A program made the position numbers and the translations under genes. Shown here one piece after another: positions 51,799 through 61,014 of a stretch of 64,000 nt of DNA. The notes under the pieces were generated by a model that did no database searches, was not told the DNA's origin, and saw only the letters and a list, made by a program, of their open reading frames with translations. The number at the start of each line of letters is the position of its first letter. Positions within the stretch are counted from its first letter, which is position 1. Source of the DNA: an uncultured Bacteroidota bacterium (GTDB taxonomy: Bacteria; Bacteroidota; Bacteroidia; Bacteroidales; SZUA-534); contig CAMKOM010000015.1 of the NCBI GenBank assembly GCA_946414435.1, positions 1 through 64,000 of the forward strand. Reading direction: 5' to 3'.

Positions 51799-53847
51799 TC
51801 AATTCACCATTACACGTTTGGCTGCGCCGCCTACCTTGACAATGTAAAGGCCGGGGATGGTGACGCGGATTTCTGTGCGGTTTTCTGCACGGACGCGATT
51901 AATCGCGTCCCTACAGATTAATCGTCCCATTGCATCATAAACGAGGATTTCATCGGTGGCGTTCTCAACCACAATAATGTTGTGGTGGGCGTAGATGTTC
52001 AAGCTGCTGGCGGCAGCATCGGCAACGGCTGTGGCAGGGTTGCCACCATTGTTGCCTTGGTTTTCGTTTCCTTCCTGTTGGTTGTTTTCTCCACCTTGAT
52101 TTTCATTTTCGCCTTGGTTGTTGCTGCCACCTCCATTATTCTCATTTCCATTGTTGCCACCTTGGTTATCGCCACCGTTATTGGCTAGCATTGGAATATC
52201 TTCCTGCGCCACAAGCACGGTGTTGCAAACCGAGCAATGCGAGCCTTCGGTTTTTCCGACAGAAGTGGTTGTTGCGGGAACAGCCGCGTCCACAACAACA
52301 GTATGACCATTGGCTGCAACAGTGTCTGAATTATAAGTGTACTCGCAAACAGAGCACGTGTGTGTTGTAAAGCCAACTGCGGTGCAGGTTGGGGCGGTAA
52401 CGGTGTTGCTATAGGTATGGCCAAGTGCAGGGGTTTCTTTCTCCTCGCGGCTCAACTCAACTTGGCAAACAGAGCAGTAAACCACTGAATCTTTTGAACC
52501 TGCCTCGGTACAGGTGGCAGGAATAATGTTTTCAAATTCAACGCTATCGGCGGTGTGACCAAGAGCCGCTATTTCTTCCTGCGCAACCAAAATCGCATTG
52601 CAAACCGAGCAATGCGAACCTTCGGTTAGGCCTGTCTCGGTGCATGTTGGAGCTACAGCGGCATCTGAATTTTCATAACAACGATCAGCCCAACCATTAA
52701 ATATGTAAGTCTTACTTCCTGTAACAGGTTCATTTATAATGTATGGAGTACGAGTATTCTCGTTTTCGCCATATCCCCAATGACTCCCCTTAATTACATT
52801 AAAAGTAACAGTTACTGTAGGTTCTACAGCGTCTTTTAAAAACCATAATGCTCCATAATCATCTATTAATACATAATTTTCACCCGTTATTGTTGGTTCC
52901 ACACCTTCCGGCGCACGATTGAGAGGTGCAGATACAACCCTGCACCCCCATTTTGTTTGGGCATTCCAACTCGAGTTCCACCCCGAAGGTTTTGAAGATT
53001 CCTCAACTTCGCAATACAACGTGGCATTGCTGCAATTACGAAACGCATAATTGCCAATGCTTGTAACGGTATTAGAAATGGTAATCGAAGTCAAACCGCT
53101 GCAATCAAAAAACGCATAATTACCGATGCTTGTAACAGTATTAGGAATGGTGTATGTGCCAGTTTTACCTGCTGGAAAACATATTAATGTTGTTTTATTA
53201 TAGTTGAGCAAGACACCTCCTTCTGAAGAAAATTTCGTGTTTCTGTTTTCCACAATAATGTCTGTCAGTTTGCTACAACCAGAGAACACATTATCACCAA
53301 TGCTTGTGACTGATTTTCCAATGGTTATCGAAGTTAGGCTACTGCAATTTTTGAACGCATTGTCGCCAATGCTTATTACAGAATTGGAAATGATAATTGA
53401 CGTCAGACCGGTACAATTAGGAAAAGCATATGATTCAATGCTTGTAATCCATTCTGGTATGGTTATCGAAGTTAAAAATTCACACCCCGAAAATGCCAGC
53501 TCCCCTATGGTTGTGATGGTTCTAGGAATACTTACGGTACGTACATCTTCGCAATCGGTAAATGTATTGCCTCCAATATTTGTTACATAATATGTGTTTC
53601 CATTTCCAATTACAGTTTCAGGGATAACCACGTCACCTGTTGGTTTAGTAAGATTATAATAGGAATTTCCTGGCGCAGTATACGGATATGTTGTTTCAAC
53701 TGTATTATCACCTGTGATTTTGTAATAGAGAGTATTTCCTTCATAGGTATAAGAAAAACTATATTGATATTGACCATTTACACCATATTGTCCCCACACC
53801 TGTCCGGCAAACATTATTGCCACAATAAAAGATAATGTACGCTTCAT
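51799..53847 (-). CDS. BspA-type leucine-rich-repeat surface protein 2
   Basis: 682 residues. The signal peptide is MKRTLSFIVAIMFAGQVWG. Only about seven LRR_5 repeats are present (roughly 95-300). A unique segment follows (TVTVTFNVIKGSHWGYGENE ... YIFNGWADRCYEN). Then come Cys/His repeats (about 395-545), a low-complexity Asn/Gly/Gln/Glu linker (about 555-605) and the sorting-type tail ending LYIVKVGGAAKRVMVN. From the Cys/His repeats to the tail the DNA is nearly identical to BspA gene 3, while the N-terminal part differs. It looks like a shortened, duplicated derivative. The tail contains an in-frame palindrome. Predicted location is the cell surface. Confidence 0.9.
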   Translation of the reverse strand: MKRTLSFIVAIMFAGQVWGQYGVNGQYQYSFSYTYEGNTLYYKITGDNTVETTYPYTAPGNSYYNLTKPTGDVVIPETVIGNGNTYYVTNIGGNTFTDCEDVRTVSIPRTITTIGELAFSGCEFLTSITIPEWITSIESYAFPNCTGLTSIIISNSVISIGDNAFKNCSSLTSITIGKSVTSIGDNVFSGCSKLTDIIVENRNTKFSSEGGVLLNYNKTTLICFPAGKTGTYTIPNTVTSIGNYAFFDCSGLTSITISNTVTSIGNYAFRNCSNATLYCEVEESSKPSGWNSSWNAQTKWGCRVVSAPLNRAPEGVEPTITGENYVLIDDYGALWFLKDAVEPTVTVTFNVIKGSHWGYGENENTRTPYIINEPVTGSKTYIFNGWADRCYENSDAAVAPTCTETGLTEGSHCSVCNAILVAQEEIAALGHTADSVEFENIIPATCTEAGSKDSVVYCSVCQVELSREEKETPALGHTYSNTVTAPTCTAVGFTTHTCSVCEYTYNSDTVAANGHTVVVDAAVPATTTSVGKTEGSHCSVCNTVLVAQEDIPMLANNGGDNQGGNNGNENNGGGSNNQGENENQGGENNQQEGNENQGNNGGNPATAVADAAASSLNIYAHHNIIVVENATDEILVYDAMGRLICRDAINRVRAENRTEIRVTIPGLYIVKVGGAAKRVMVN
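51891..51910. repeat. Palindromic element, copy 4, inside BspA gene 2
   Basis: GGACGCGATTAATCGCGTCC is a perfect 20-nt palindrome. In frame it encodes the CRDAINRVR stretch of the sorting tail, at the place where genes 1 and 3 carry other palindromes. Confidence 0.9.
51961..52650. repeat. Near-identical 690-bp block shared by BspA genes 2 and 3 (copy A)
   Basis: This block matches 54329-55018 almost base for base at a constant offset of 2368. It covers the Cys/His repeats, the low-complexity linker and the start of the tail. Outside it the two genes diverge. Confidence 0.9.
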
Positions 53848-53930
53848 TTGTTTGATTTTTAAAGGTTTGTATGCGTTTTTGTTATAATCGGATGATGATT
53901 AGTAGGGGTAAAAATAGAAAATTATTTATA
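53848..53930 (-). promoter_or_regulatory. Conserved upstream region of BspA gene 2
   Basis: About 80 bp aligns with the region before BspA gene 3 (58358-58440), including GGGGTAAAAATAGAAAA. A TATTTTTA (7 of 8 to the -7 box) lies 62 nt before the ATG in both (plus 53909-53916 and 58419-58426). Confidence 0.45.
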
Positions 53931-54006
53931 TGAATGTTACCAAGCGTGGGTGTAGAGATTGTGTGCGTATCGTCCCTGCCTAATAAAATGATCGATGTTG
54001 AATGCT

Positions 54007-54069
54007 AAAATCAATCTGTTCCTTTGCGGTTAAACAACAGGTATCCGAGATTGACTTGGAAATGGAATG
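54007..54069 (-). pseudogene. Duplicated 3' fragment of the patatin gene
   Basis: These 63 bp match 58617-58679 with one mismatch. That segment holds the last 19 codons and stop of the patatin/Omp85 gene. Here no upstream coding part exists, so it is a scar of tandem duplication. The gene-free stretch 53848-54151 otherwise holds only the BspA gene 2 upstream region and a palindrome. Confidence 0.9.
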
Positions 54070-54100
54070 TGGGCGTAGTGATATAGATGGAATAAAACAC

Positions 54101-54128
54101 GTAGAGACGCGCCATGGCACGTCTCTAC
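54101..54128. repeat. 28-nt palindromic element, copy 5
   Basis: GTAGAGACG...CGTCTCTAC, 14 bp each side with one mismatch. It lies 24 bp past the stop of BspA gene 3 and may act as a terminator. Confidence 0.8.
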
Positions 54129-54151
54129 AAGAACAAATTATCAATTACCTA

Positions 54152-57100
54152 TCAATCATTCACCATCACCCGTTTGGCGGTGCTGCCAACCTTGACAATG
54201 TAAACGCCTGCGCCTTTGACGCGGATTTCTGCACGGATGCCCGATTTGGCAACCGTAGAGACGTTGCGCGCAACGTCTCTACACACAAGGCGTCCCATTG
54301 CATCGTAAACACAGATTTCATCGATGGCGTTCTCAACCACAATAATGTTGTGGTGGGCGTAGATGTTCAAGCTGCTGGCGGCAGCATCGGCAACGGCTGT
54401 GGCAGGGTTGCCACCATTGTTGCCTTGGTTTTCGTTTCCTTCCTGTTGGTTGTTTTCTCCACCTTGATTTTCATTTTCGCCTTGGTTGTTGCTGCCACCT
54501 CCATTATTCTCATTTCCATTGTTGCCACCTTGGTTATCGCCACCGTTATTGGCTAGCATTGGAATATCTTCCTGCGCCACAAGCACGGTGTTGCAAACCG
54601 AGCAATGCGAGCCTTCGGTTTTTCCGACAGAAGTGGTTGTTGCGGGAACAGCCGCGTCCACAACAACAGTATGACCATTGGCTGCAACAGTGTCTGAATT
54701 ATAAGTGTACTCGCAAACAGAGCACGTGTGTGTTGTAAAGCCAACTGCGGTGCAGGTTGGGGCGGTAACGGTGTTGCTATAGGTATGGCCAAGTGCAGGG
54801 GTTTCTTTCTCCTCGCGGCTCAACTCAACTTGGCAAACAGAGCAGTAAACCACTGAATCTTTTGAACCTGCCTCGGTACAGGTGGCAGGAATAATGTTTT
54901 CAAATTCAACGCTATCGGCGGTGTGACCAAGAGCCGCTATTTCTTCCTGCGCAACCAAAATCGCATTGCAAACCGAGCAATGCGAACCTTCGGTTAGGCC
55001 CGTCTCGGTGCAGGTTGGCGCCTCAGCATCATCGGTAACCTCAACGTGGCCAAGAGCCGCAACTTCTTCCTGTGCAACTAAAATCGCATTGCAAACTGAA
55101 CAATGCTTGCCTTCGGTTAAGCCCGTCTCGGTGCAGGTTGGTGCCTCAGCATCGTCGGTAACCTCAACGTGGCCAAGAGCGGGTATATCCACAACAGACT
55201 TTGTCTGTGTTGTGAAATTGCTGTTTGTGAATTTTGCAGTGTATGTGGTTGTGCCCTTGCCCTCACATGTGGCAGCTGTGGTTACTGCGCTTGTGATAGT
55301 GCCGGTTTGCGTAACCACATGGCTTGAGTTGTGTGAGCATACTGTTTTTGCCGTGCACGACTTGCCGTCGGCGCTCCAAGAGTATGTGGGTGTACCGTAA
55401 CTATGACCAAGAGCGGGTATATCCTCAACAGATTTTGTCTGTGTTGTGAAATTGCTGTTTGTGAATTTTGCAGTGTATGTTGTTGTTCCCTTGCCCTCAC
55501 ATGTGGCAGCCGTGGCTACTGCGCTTGTGATAGTGCCGGTTTGCGTAACCACATGGCTTGAGTTGTGTGAGCATACTGTTTTTGCCGTGCACGACTTGCC
55601 GTCGGCGCTCCAAGAGTATGTGGGTGTACCATAACTATGACCAAGAGCGGCGGTTGTCGTTTGCGCCACAAACACTTTACCACATTTTGAGCAATGGCTG
55701 CCCTGAGTTAATCCTGTATTTGTGCAGGTTGCAGCAACAGCGTTGTCTGTTACTTTATCGTGCCCTTTTACTAAGTTCGTAAATCCGCACCAAGTAGTTG
55801 GTGTATAACCTTCGGGAACACATACCGGAATTGACATATTTACATTCCTAAATGCATAATTTTCTACCGAAGGTTGGCTTGTTCCATCATAAGCTATCGA
55901 TGCCAAGTTGCTGCAACTATTGAATGTATTGGCCACAATTTTTGTAATCGAACCGGGAATGGTTACCGATTTGAGACTGCTGCAATTGTAGAATGCGCTA
56001 TTTCCAATGCTTGTAACTGATTCAGGAATAGTAACAGATGTCAGACCACTCTCACGGAATGCCTGACTTTTAATGCTTGTAACCGAATTTGGTATAGTGA
56101 TTGATTTCAGACTGCTACAACCTAAGAACGCATAGTTGCCGATACTTGTAACCGTATTAGGTATGGTGACTGATGTCAGGCTGCTGCAACCTGAAAACAT
56201 ATTGTCACCAATACTAGTAATGCCATTAGGAATGTTAACGGATGACAATTTGCTGCAACCTTGAAACGTTGCCCTATCGCCAATGCTTGTAACCAAATTT
56301 GGTATAGTGATTGATGTCAAACTGCTGCAATTGGAAAACGCATAGCTGCCAATGCTTGTAACTTTACTTGGAATGGTGATTGACTTCAGACTGCTGCAAT
56401 TGTGAAATGTCATATCTCCAATGCTTGTAATGTTATTTGAAAGAGTGATAGAAGTCAGACTGCTGCAATTATAAAACAGTTGGCTTCCGACGCTTGTTAC
56501 ACTATTAGGTATTGTTATCGATTTCAGACTGCTGCAATCACGAAACGCATGATTGCCGATGCTTGTAACCGATTCGGGAATGGTTACCGACGTAAGCCCA
56601 CTACAATAAGCAAACGCTTTGGGGCCAATACCTATCACCGTGCTTGGAATGGTGTATGCGCCTGTTTTTGCTGCAGGATAGCATTTCAGGCTGGTTTTCC
56701 TTTTATTGAACAGGACTCCATTTTCGGATGTGTAATATGTATTGCCGACTTCCACATTAATTGTTTTCAGTTTTGTACAGCGTTCGAATGCTCCTTCACC
56801 AATATCTGTAACTGATTCGGGAATAGTAATAGATGTTAGAGCACTACAACCCAAGAATGCACTCTTACAAATGGTTGTTACCGAATTAGAAATAGTTATA
56901 GTAGTAAGGCCGCTGCACTCCGCAAATGCTGCCACATCAACGGTTGTTACCGAATAGGGAATGGTTACTGATTTCAAATTACTGCAATTATAGAATGCCT
57001 GATAGCCGATAATGGTAACCGTGCTTGGAACCGTTACACTTGTAACATCAGTACCTGTATATCTGAGAAGGTGTGTTTTAGCAGCATCGGCATAAATAAA

Positions 57101-58357
57101 ATTACCATCAACTGTTGCTTCCTTATAGTCACCATAATTCAATTTTTTCACGCCCGAAAACGCATAATTCCCTATGCTTATAATCCAACCGGGTTCTGAC
57201 ACCGTCACACTGTTGCAATTTAGGAAGGCATAGTCGCCAATGCTTGTAACCGAATATGGGATAGTAGTAGTCAGTTTGCTGCAACCATAGAACGCATATT
57301 CGCCAATGCTTGTAACCGAATTGGGAATGGTGACTGATGTAAGGCCGCTGCTACCACGGAACGCAGAGTTGCCAATGCTTGTAACTGAATTGGGGATGGT
57401 GTATGTTGTTTCTGTTTTACCTGCCGGATAACATACAATAGTTGTCTTATCTTTATTGAACAAGACACCGTTTTCGGATGTGTATTTAGTGTTGGCACTT
57501 TCCACATTTATTTCTGTCAAATGTTTGCAACCATAGAACGCACGGTCGCCTATGCTTGTAACAGAATTGGGAATAGTAATTTTTTTTAGGCTAAGACAAT
57601 TACAAAAAGTATATTCATCAATACTTGTAACCAATTCGGGAATGGTTACCGATGTTAATTTACTACATTCCGAAAACGCACGGTCGCCAATGCTCATAAC
57701 AGAATTTGGAATAGTGATTGATGTAAGACTCAGGCAACACATAAACGCTTGACGTCCAATACTTGTAACAGAATTGGGAATGGTTACCGATGTCAGGCCG
57801 ATGCAATTATAGAACGCAGAGCTGCCAATGCTTGTAACAGAATTGGGAATGGTGACGGATGTAAGGCGGGGGCAATAATGGAAAGCTTCATTACCAATGC
57901 TTGTAACTGAATTGGGGATAGTGTATGTTGTTTCCGTTTTTCCTGAAGGGTAACATATAATAGTTGTCTTATCTTTATTGAACAAGATACCATCTTGTGA
58001 TGTATATGCTTTGTTGGTGCTTTCTACATTTATTTCTGTCAATTCGTCGCATGAAGTAAGCGCAAGAACACCAATGCTTGTAACAGTATTGGGAATGATG
58101 ATAGATGTCAGTTCTCTGCAATTAGAGAACGCTAGGTCGCCAATGCTTGTGACCGTATAAATTGTGCTACCATTTGTGACTGTTGAAGGAATTTCAAGTT
58201 CACCTATAAGTGCTGATGTACTTTTGGCTTTAACTGAAACATAATGGTTTGTTTCATCGGTTACTGTGTATTTTAGGTTGCCAATGGTGAAAGTTGTGGC
58301 AGCCCATGCCTGTGCGGTGAGCATTGTAGCGCATAAGAATAAGAAAATGCGTTTCAT
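54152..58357 (-). CDS. BspA-type leucine-rich-repeat surface protein 3 (largest)
   Basis: 1401 residues. The signal peptide is [19 protein letters not shown]. About 27 LRR_5 repeats of 23 residues occupy roughly 55-895 (type [19 protein letters not shown]), with spacer inserts such as [20 protein letters not shown]. Cys/His repeats follow at about 905-1270, including two copies of a 78-residue unit ([20 protein letters not shown]) and two of a 41-residue unit ([20 protein letters not shown]). A Gly/Asn-rich linker and the sorting-type tail finish it ([19 protein letters not shown] ... AKRVMVND). A palindrome in the tail adds codons in frame. The many near-identical repeats make length change by recombination likely. 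Probably an exported surface adhesin; ligand unknown. Confidence 0.9.
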   Translation of the reverse strand: MKRIFLFLCATMLTAQAWAATTFTIGNLKYTVTDETNHYVSVKAKSTSALIGELEIPSTVTNGSTIYTVTSIGDLAFSNCRELTSIIIPNTVTSIGVLALTSCDELTEINVESTNKAYTSQDGILFNKDKTTIICYPSGKTETTYTIPNSVTSIGNEAFHYCPRLTSVTIPNSVTSIGSSAFYNCIGLTSVTIPNSVTSIGRQAFMCCLSLTSITIPNSVMSIGDRAFSECSKLTSVTIPELVTSIDEYTFCNCLSLKKITIPNSVTSIGDRAFYGCKHLTEINVESANTKYTSENGVLFNKDKTTIVCYPAGKTETTYTIPNSVTSIGNSAFRGSSGLTSVTIPNSVTSIGEYAFYGCSKLTTTIPYSVTSIGDYAFLNCNSVTVSEPGWIISIGNYAFSGVKKLNYGDYKEATVDGNFIYADAAKTHLLRYTGTDVTSVTVPSTVTIIGYQAFYNCSNLKSVTIPYSVTTVDVAAFAECSGLTTITISNSVTTICKSAFLGCSALTSITIPESVTDIGEGAFERCTKLKTINVEVGNTYYTSENGVLFNKRKTSLKCYPAAKTGAYTIPSTVIGIGPKAFAYCSGLTSVTIPESVTSIGNHAFRDCSSLKSITIPNSVTSVGSQLFYNCSSLTSITLSNNITSIGDMTFHNCSSLKSITIPSKVTSIGSYAFSNCSSLTSITIPNLVTSIGDRATFQGCSKLSSVNIPNGITSIGDNMFSGCSSLTSVTIPNTVTSIGNYAFLGCSSLKSITIPNSVTSIKSQAFRESGLTSVTIPESVTSIGNSAFYNCSSLKSVTIPGSITKIVANTFNSCSNLASIAYDGTSQPSVENYAFRNVNMSIPVCVPEGYTPTTWCGFTNLVKGHDKVTDNAVAATCTNTGLTQGSHCSKCGKVFVAQTTTAALGHSYGTPTYSWSADGKSCTAKTVCSHNSSHVVTQTGTITSAVATAATCEGKGTTTYTAKFTNSNFTTQTKSVEDIPALGHSYGTPTYSWSADGKSCTAKTVCSHNSSHVVTQTGTITSAVTTAATCEGKGTTTYTAKFTNSNFTTQTKSVVDIPALGHVEVTDDAEAPTCTETGLTEGKHCSVCNAILVAQEEVAALGHVEVTDDAEAPTCTETGLTEGSHCSVCNAILVAQEEIAALGHTADSVEFENIIPATCTEAGSKDSVVYCSVCQVELSREEKETPALGHTYSNTVTAPTCTAVGFTTHTCSVCEYTYNSDTVAANGHTVVVDAAVPATTTSVGKTEGSHCSVCNTVLVAQEDIPMLANNGGDNQGGNNGNENNGGGSNNQGENENQGGENNQQEGNENQGNNGGNPATAVADAAASSLNIYAHHNIIVVENAIDEICVYDAMGRLVCRDVARNVSTVAKSGIRAEIRVKGAGVYIVKVGSTAKRVMVND
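54255..54282. repeat. Palindromic element, copy 6, inside BspA gene 3
   Basis: GTAGAGACGTTGCG-CGCAACGTCTCTAC, a perfect 28-nt palindrome. In frame it encodes the [11 protein letters not shown] stretch of the sorting tail. Confidence 0.9.
54329..55018. repeat. Near-identical 690-bp block shared by BspA genes 2 and 3 (copy B)
   Basis: Partner of 51961-52650 at offset 2368. Confidence 0.9.
54961..55183. repeat. Tandem 123-bp repeat in BspA gene 3
   Basis: TCGCATTGCAAAC recurs at 54961 and 55084, period 123 bp (41 codons). The unit encodes one Cys/His repeat. Copies differ at a few positions. Confidence 0.8.
55184..55651. repeat. Tandem 234-bp repeat in BspA gene 3
   Basis: GAAATTGCTGTTTGTG recurs at 55214 and 55448, period 234 bp (78 codons). 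The two copies are nearly identical. Confidence 0.85.
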
Positions 58358-58440
58358 TTATTTGATTTTTTGTGGTTTATGTGTGTTTTTGATAGAATAG
58401 GATAATGGTTAGTTGGGGTAAAAATAGAAAAATAATTGTT
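58358..58440 (-). promoter_or_regulatory. Conserved upstream region of BspA gene 3
   Basis: Aligns with 53848-53930. The shared TATTTTTA lies 62 nt before the ATG (plus 58419-58426). Confidence 0.45.
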
Positions 58441-58467
58441 TGGCAAGCAATTATATATTTCAAAAAA

Positions 58468-58482
58468 ACGTCTGAAAGACGT
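58468..58482. repeat. Short GTCT-GAA-AGAC hairpin element
   Basis: ACGTCT-GAA-AGACGT, a perfect 6-bp stem. The same core appears in the repeat cluster at 61993-62081. Confidence 0.6.
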
Positions 58483-58516
58483 TATCTGCATAACCGGACG
58501 CAAACGTGGCGTTTTA

Positions 58517-58543
58517 TGCGGACGCGGCACGCCACGTCCCTAC
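58517..58543. repeat. Palindromic element, copy 7
   Basis: Intergenic. Identical over 27 nt to 48156-48182 inside BspA gene 1; the near-palindrome itself is 58520-58539. Confidence 0.88.
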
Positions 58544-58566
58544 GGTGGTTTGCAGGTTTTTGATGC

Positions 58567-58586
58567 GGACGCGATGAATCGCGTCC
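58567..58586. repeat. Palindromic element, copy 8
   Basis: GGACGCGATGAATCGCGTCC, intergenic, differs by one base from the perfect palindrome inside BspA gene 2 (51891-51910). It lies 34 bp past the patatin stop. Confidence 0.88.
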
Positions 58587-58620
58587 CTACAGGTTCGTTG
58601 GTTTGGTGCGCTATGGAAAA

Positions 58621-60930
58621 TCAATCTGTTCCTTTGCGGTTAAACAACAGGTATCCGAGATTGACCTGGAAATGGAATGGTTTCTCTTCTTTGTAGTAGT
58701 AGCTGCCGGTTGCGGCGAGCGGGCCGATGGGGGTGTGCCACACCAAAGCCGCGTGGGCCATGAATCGCGGTGTGGGGAATTCTTCGCTGAAGGTGGTCTG
58801 GTAATTCTGTATGCTGATGTATTTGTACGGCTGGAAGACGTGCCCTTCGGTTCGCAGCTGCACTTTCTCGGTGATGTTCAGAATAGGCATCAGGCCGAAG
58901 CCCACCCACTGGTTGGCACGGTATTTTTCAAGTATCTGCGACTGGCACTGCGCAAACGGCTCATAGGCGTACGATGTCAAGAGTGATGAGATGCTGTTGG
59001 CAAACTGCGGTTTGTTGCTGATGTTCACGATTGTTTGCATTCCAAGGCTGAAGTATTTGCCCATGTTGAAGTATCTGATGTGGTGCAACCGCACATTGGC
59101 CCACTCGCGATGGGCGTTCATGCGTTTGGCCGACTCGTAGGGAACGGCAGTGCTGCCGGGTTTGTACTGCTCTTCGCCCATTATGTAGCTGGCCTGGAAC
59201 AGGAAAAACCGCCCGCTATTGGCATACTGCCTGTAGTTCAGCATGTTGTACTCGTACTTCAGCTTCACGTCGAAGTAGTTCATAAGGGTTTCGTCGGCGT
59301 TGTCGTTCTTGGTGATGTTGGTCGATTGGAAATAGTTGTAGTACAAGCTTCCGAACGACACACCAACGGTGGCCAAGGCGCGGTTGTAAACCGGCACACC
59401 GACATCGAGCCCAACATACTTGTCTGTGTGGATAACCTGAGATAGAGCTTCGCTGTCGAAGAAGAGCTCGTTGCTGGTTTTAAAATAGTCCCAACGGTTG
59501 TAGGCGGCACGGAAATCGACAAAGTAAGGCGGCAGCATTTTGATGATGTTGCGCGGCGACAAATCGATGCGGAACACGGCGTTGGCCGAGTTGTAGAACT
59601 GCCCCATGGTGATGCTTCCCGAAACGTTGTAGATGTTGCGGTGCATGAACACATACTCGGCGCCTATCTGCGCAAAGCTGCGGTTGCCCGACGACAGGTT
59701 TCCGCCGAAATTGACACTGAAAGATTTTTTGGCGTTCACATCGAGATTAAGGTCGAAATGGCCTGTTTCCTTGTTGTAGAAGGCCTGCGGATAAATTGAC
59801 TGGATAATCTTGTCGGAAGTGAGCCGGAAATAGCCGCTCTCGAGCGCCTTGAAAGAGAAGGTGTCCTTGCCGCGTTTCACGCTCTGCTCAATATATCCCG
59901 ACGCCAAATCGTCGACGCCTTTGACCACAACATTCTCGAAAGTCAGATTTGGGCTGCCCTGGACAAACTCGGCGCGGCGCCTGGCGAGCGAGTCGGCCGA
60001 AGCACGGCGGCTCACGAGTGCCTTTATCGAGTCCATCTTCGCGTAAGCGGCATTGTAACCGATTTCCGCTATCTCGTCGAATTTCTCGAAATCCATCAGC
60101 CCGTACTGGCTCAGCTTGGGCGATATGAGCACGCCCTTGCCGGGAATGGTGAAGTTCGATTTCTTCATGAAGAAATTCATGAGCAGAAGATACACGTCGT
60201 CGTCGGTGGGTTTTTCGGGATTCTCGGTCACGGTGCAGCCGATGATGATGTCGGGATGGTATTTTTCATCCATCAAATCCGACGGGAAGTTGTTCTGCAT
60301 TCCGCCGTCGAAAATCAGCTCGCCGTCGATGGACAGCGGTTTGAAATATCCGGGGAAGGTCATCGACGCGCGCACGGCCTGCGAAAGGTTTCCCTTGGTG
60401 AATATGACGGGCTTGTTGTTGTGCACATCGGACGCCACGCAGAAGAAGGGCACGAAGAGTTTGTTGAAGTCGTAATCGGCGCGGGCCGCCCCCTGGGCGT
60501 ATATCTGCATTGAACGGAAGTCCATCTGCTCGGGGTCGATGATGTTGGTTGGCAGGACAAGATTTATCGACGAGCCGTCGCGTTTGAGCTTCATGCTTAT
60601 CCATTCGGCGCCATCGATTTTGGTCTTGTAGTAGTACTGCTCTTCGGGGCTCATGTCGCCTTTCGACCACCGTAGGAAATCGTCGGACCGCAGCAGCTCG
60701 GCCATCTGGTCGGGTGAGTAGCCGATGGCGTAGAGCGAGCCGATGATGGCGCCTATTGATGTGCCGCAGATGTAGTCGACCGGAATGTTGTTCTCTTCGA
60801 GCGCCTTGAGCAGGCCCACGTGCGCCAAGCCCTTGGCACCGCCGCCACTGAGCACAACGCCGACTGTCTGCGCGCGCAGTCCGCCCGCAAACAGACACAA
60901 AACCATACCGAAAGCCATCAGCCGTTTCAT
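58621..60930 (-). CDS. Patatin-like phospholipase with Omp85 barrel (PlpD-type, type Vd autotransporter)
   Basis: 769 residues. The signal peptide is MKRLMAFGMVLCLFAGGLRA. The patatin domain (about 22-310) has the oxyanion loop GGGAKG (29-34), the nucleophile motif GTSIG (Ser58) and the partner FDGGMQNNFP (Asp208), so the Ser-Asp dyad looks intact. A POTRA-like segment (about 320-390, NLTFENVVVKGVDDLASGYI) and a C-terminal 16-strand-type barrel follow (FSVNFGGNLSSGNRSFAQIG ... FHFQVNLGYLLFNRKGTD). PlpD-type proteins are lipases carried to the outer membrane or released. The 3' end of this gene is duplicated at 54007-54069. A 7-of-8 -7 box (GATATTTG) lies just upstream. Confidence 0.93.
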   Translation of the reverse strand: MKRLMAFGMVLCLFAGGLRAQTVGVVLSGGGAKGLAHVGLLKALEENNIPVDYICGTSIGAIIGSLYAIGYSPDQMAELLRSDDFLRWSKGDMSPEEQYYYKTKIDGAEWISMKLKRDGSSINLVLPTNIIDPEQMDFRSMQIYAQGAARADYDFNKLFVPFFCVASDVHNNKPVIFTKGNLSQAVRASMTFPGYFKPLSIDGELIFDGGMQNNFPSDLMDEKYHPDIIIGCTVTENPEKPTDDDVYLLLMNFFMKKSNFTIPGKGVLISPKLSQYGLMDFEKFDEIAEIGYNAAYAKMDSIKALVSRRASADSLARRRAEFVQGSPNLTFENVVVKGVDDLASGYIEQSVKRGKDTFSFKALESGYFRLTSDKIIQSIYPQAFYNKETGHFDLNLDVNAKKSFSVNFGGNLSSGNRSFAQIGAEYVFMHRNIYNVSGSITMGQFYNSANAVFRIDLSPRNIIKMLPPYFVDFRAAYNRWDYFKTSNELFFDSEALSQVIHTDKYVGLDVGVPVYNRALATVGVSFGSLYYNYFQSTNITKNDNADETLMNYFDVKLKYEYNMLNYRQYANSGRFFLFQASYIMGEEQYKPGSTAVPYESAKRMNAHREWANVRLHHIRYFNMGKYFSLGMQTIVNISNKPQFANSISSLLTSYAYEPFAQCQSQILEKYRANQWVGFGLMPILNITEKVQLRTEGHVFQPYKYISIQNYQTTFSEEFPTPRFMAHAALVWHTPIGPLAATGSYYYKEEKPFHFQVNLGYLLFNRKGTD

Positions 60931-61014
60931 ATAAAAGCAAATATCCGAAATTTGTTTATGGCAAAGAAAAAATCCCGGCTCTAAAGTCGATACAAATTTT
61001 CTGCCAACTGGCAG

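Noticed and set aside
54007-54128. Insertion sequence remnant between BspA genes
   Set aside because: No transposase fragment or target-site duplication. The sequence is explained by the patatin 3' copy and a palindrome.
48079-58357. Regular about 69-bp direct repeats resembling a CRISPR array
   Set aside because: They are the 23-codon leucine-rich repeats of three intact genes. Repeats vary, have no unique spacers of fixed length, and no cas genes are present.
58436-58696. 86-codon plus-strand frame containing FDADAMNRVPT
   Set aside because: It is a translation of the palindromic elements and the patatin 3' end on the wrong strand.
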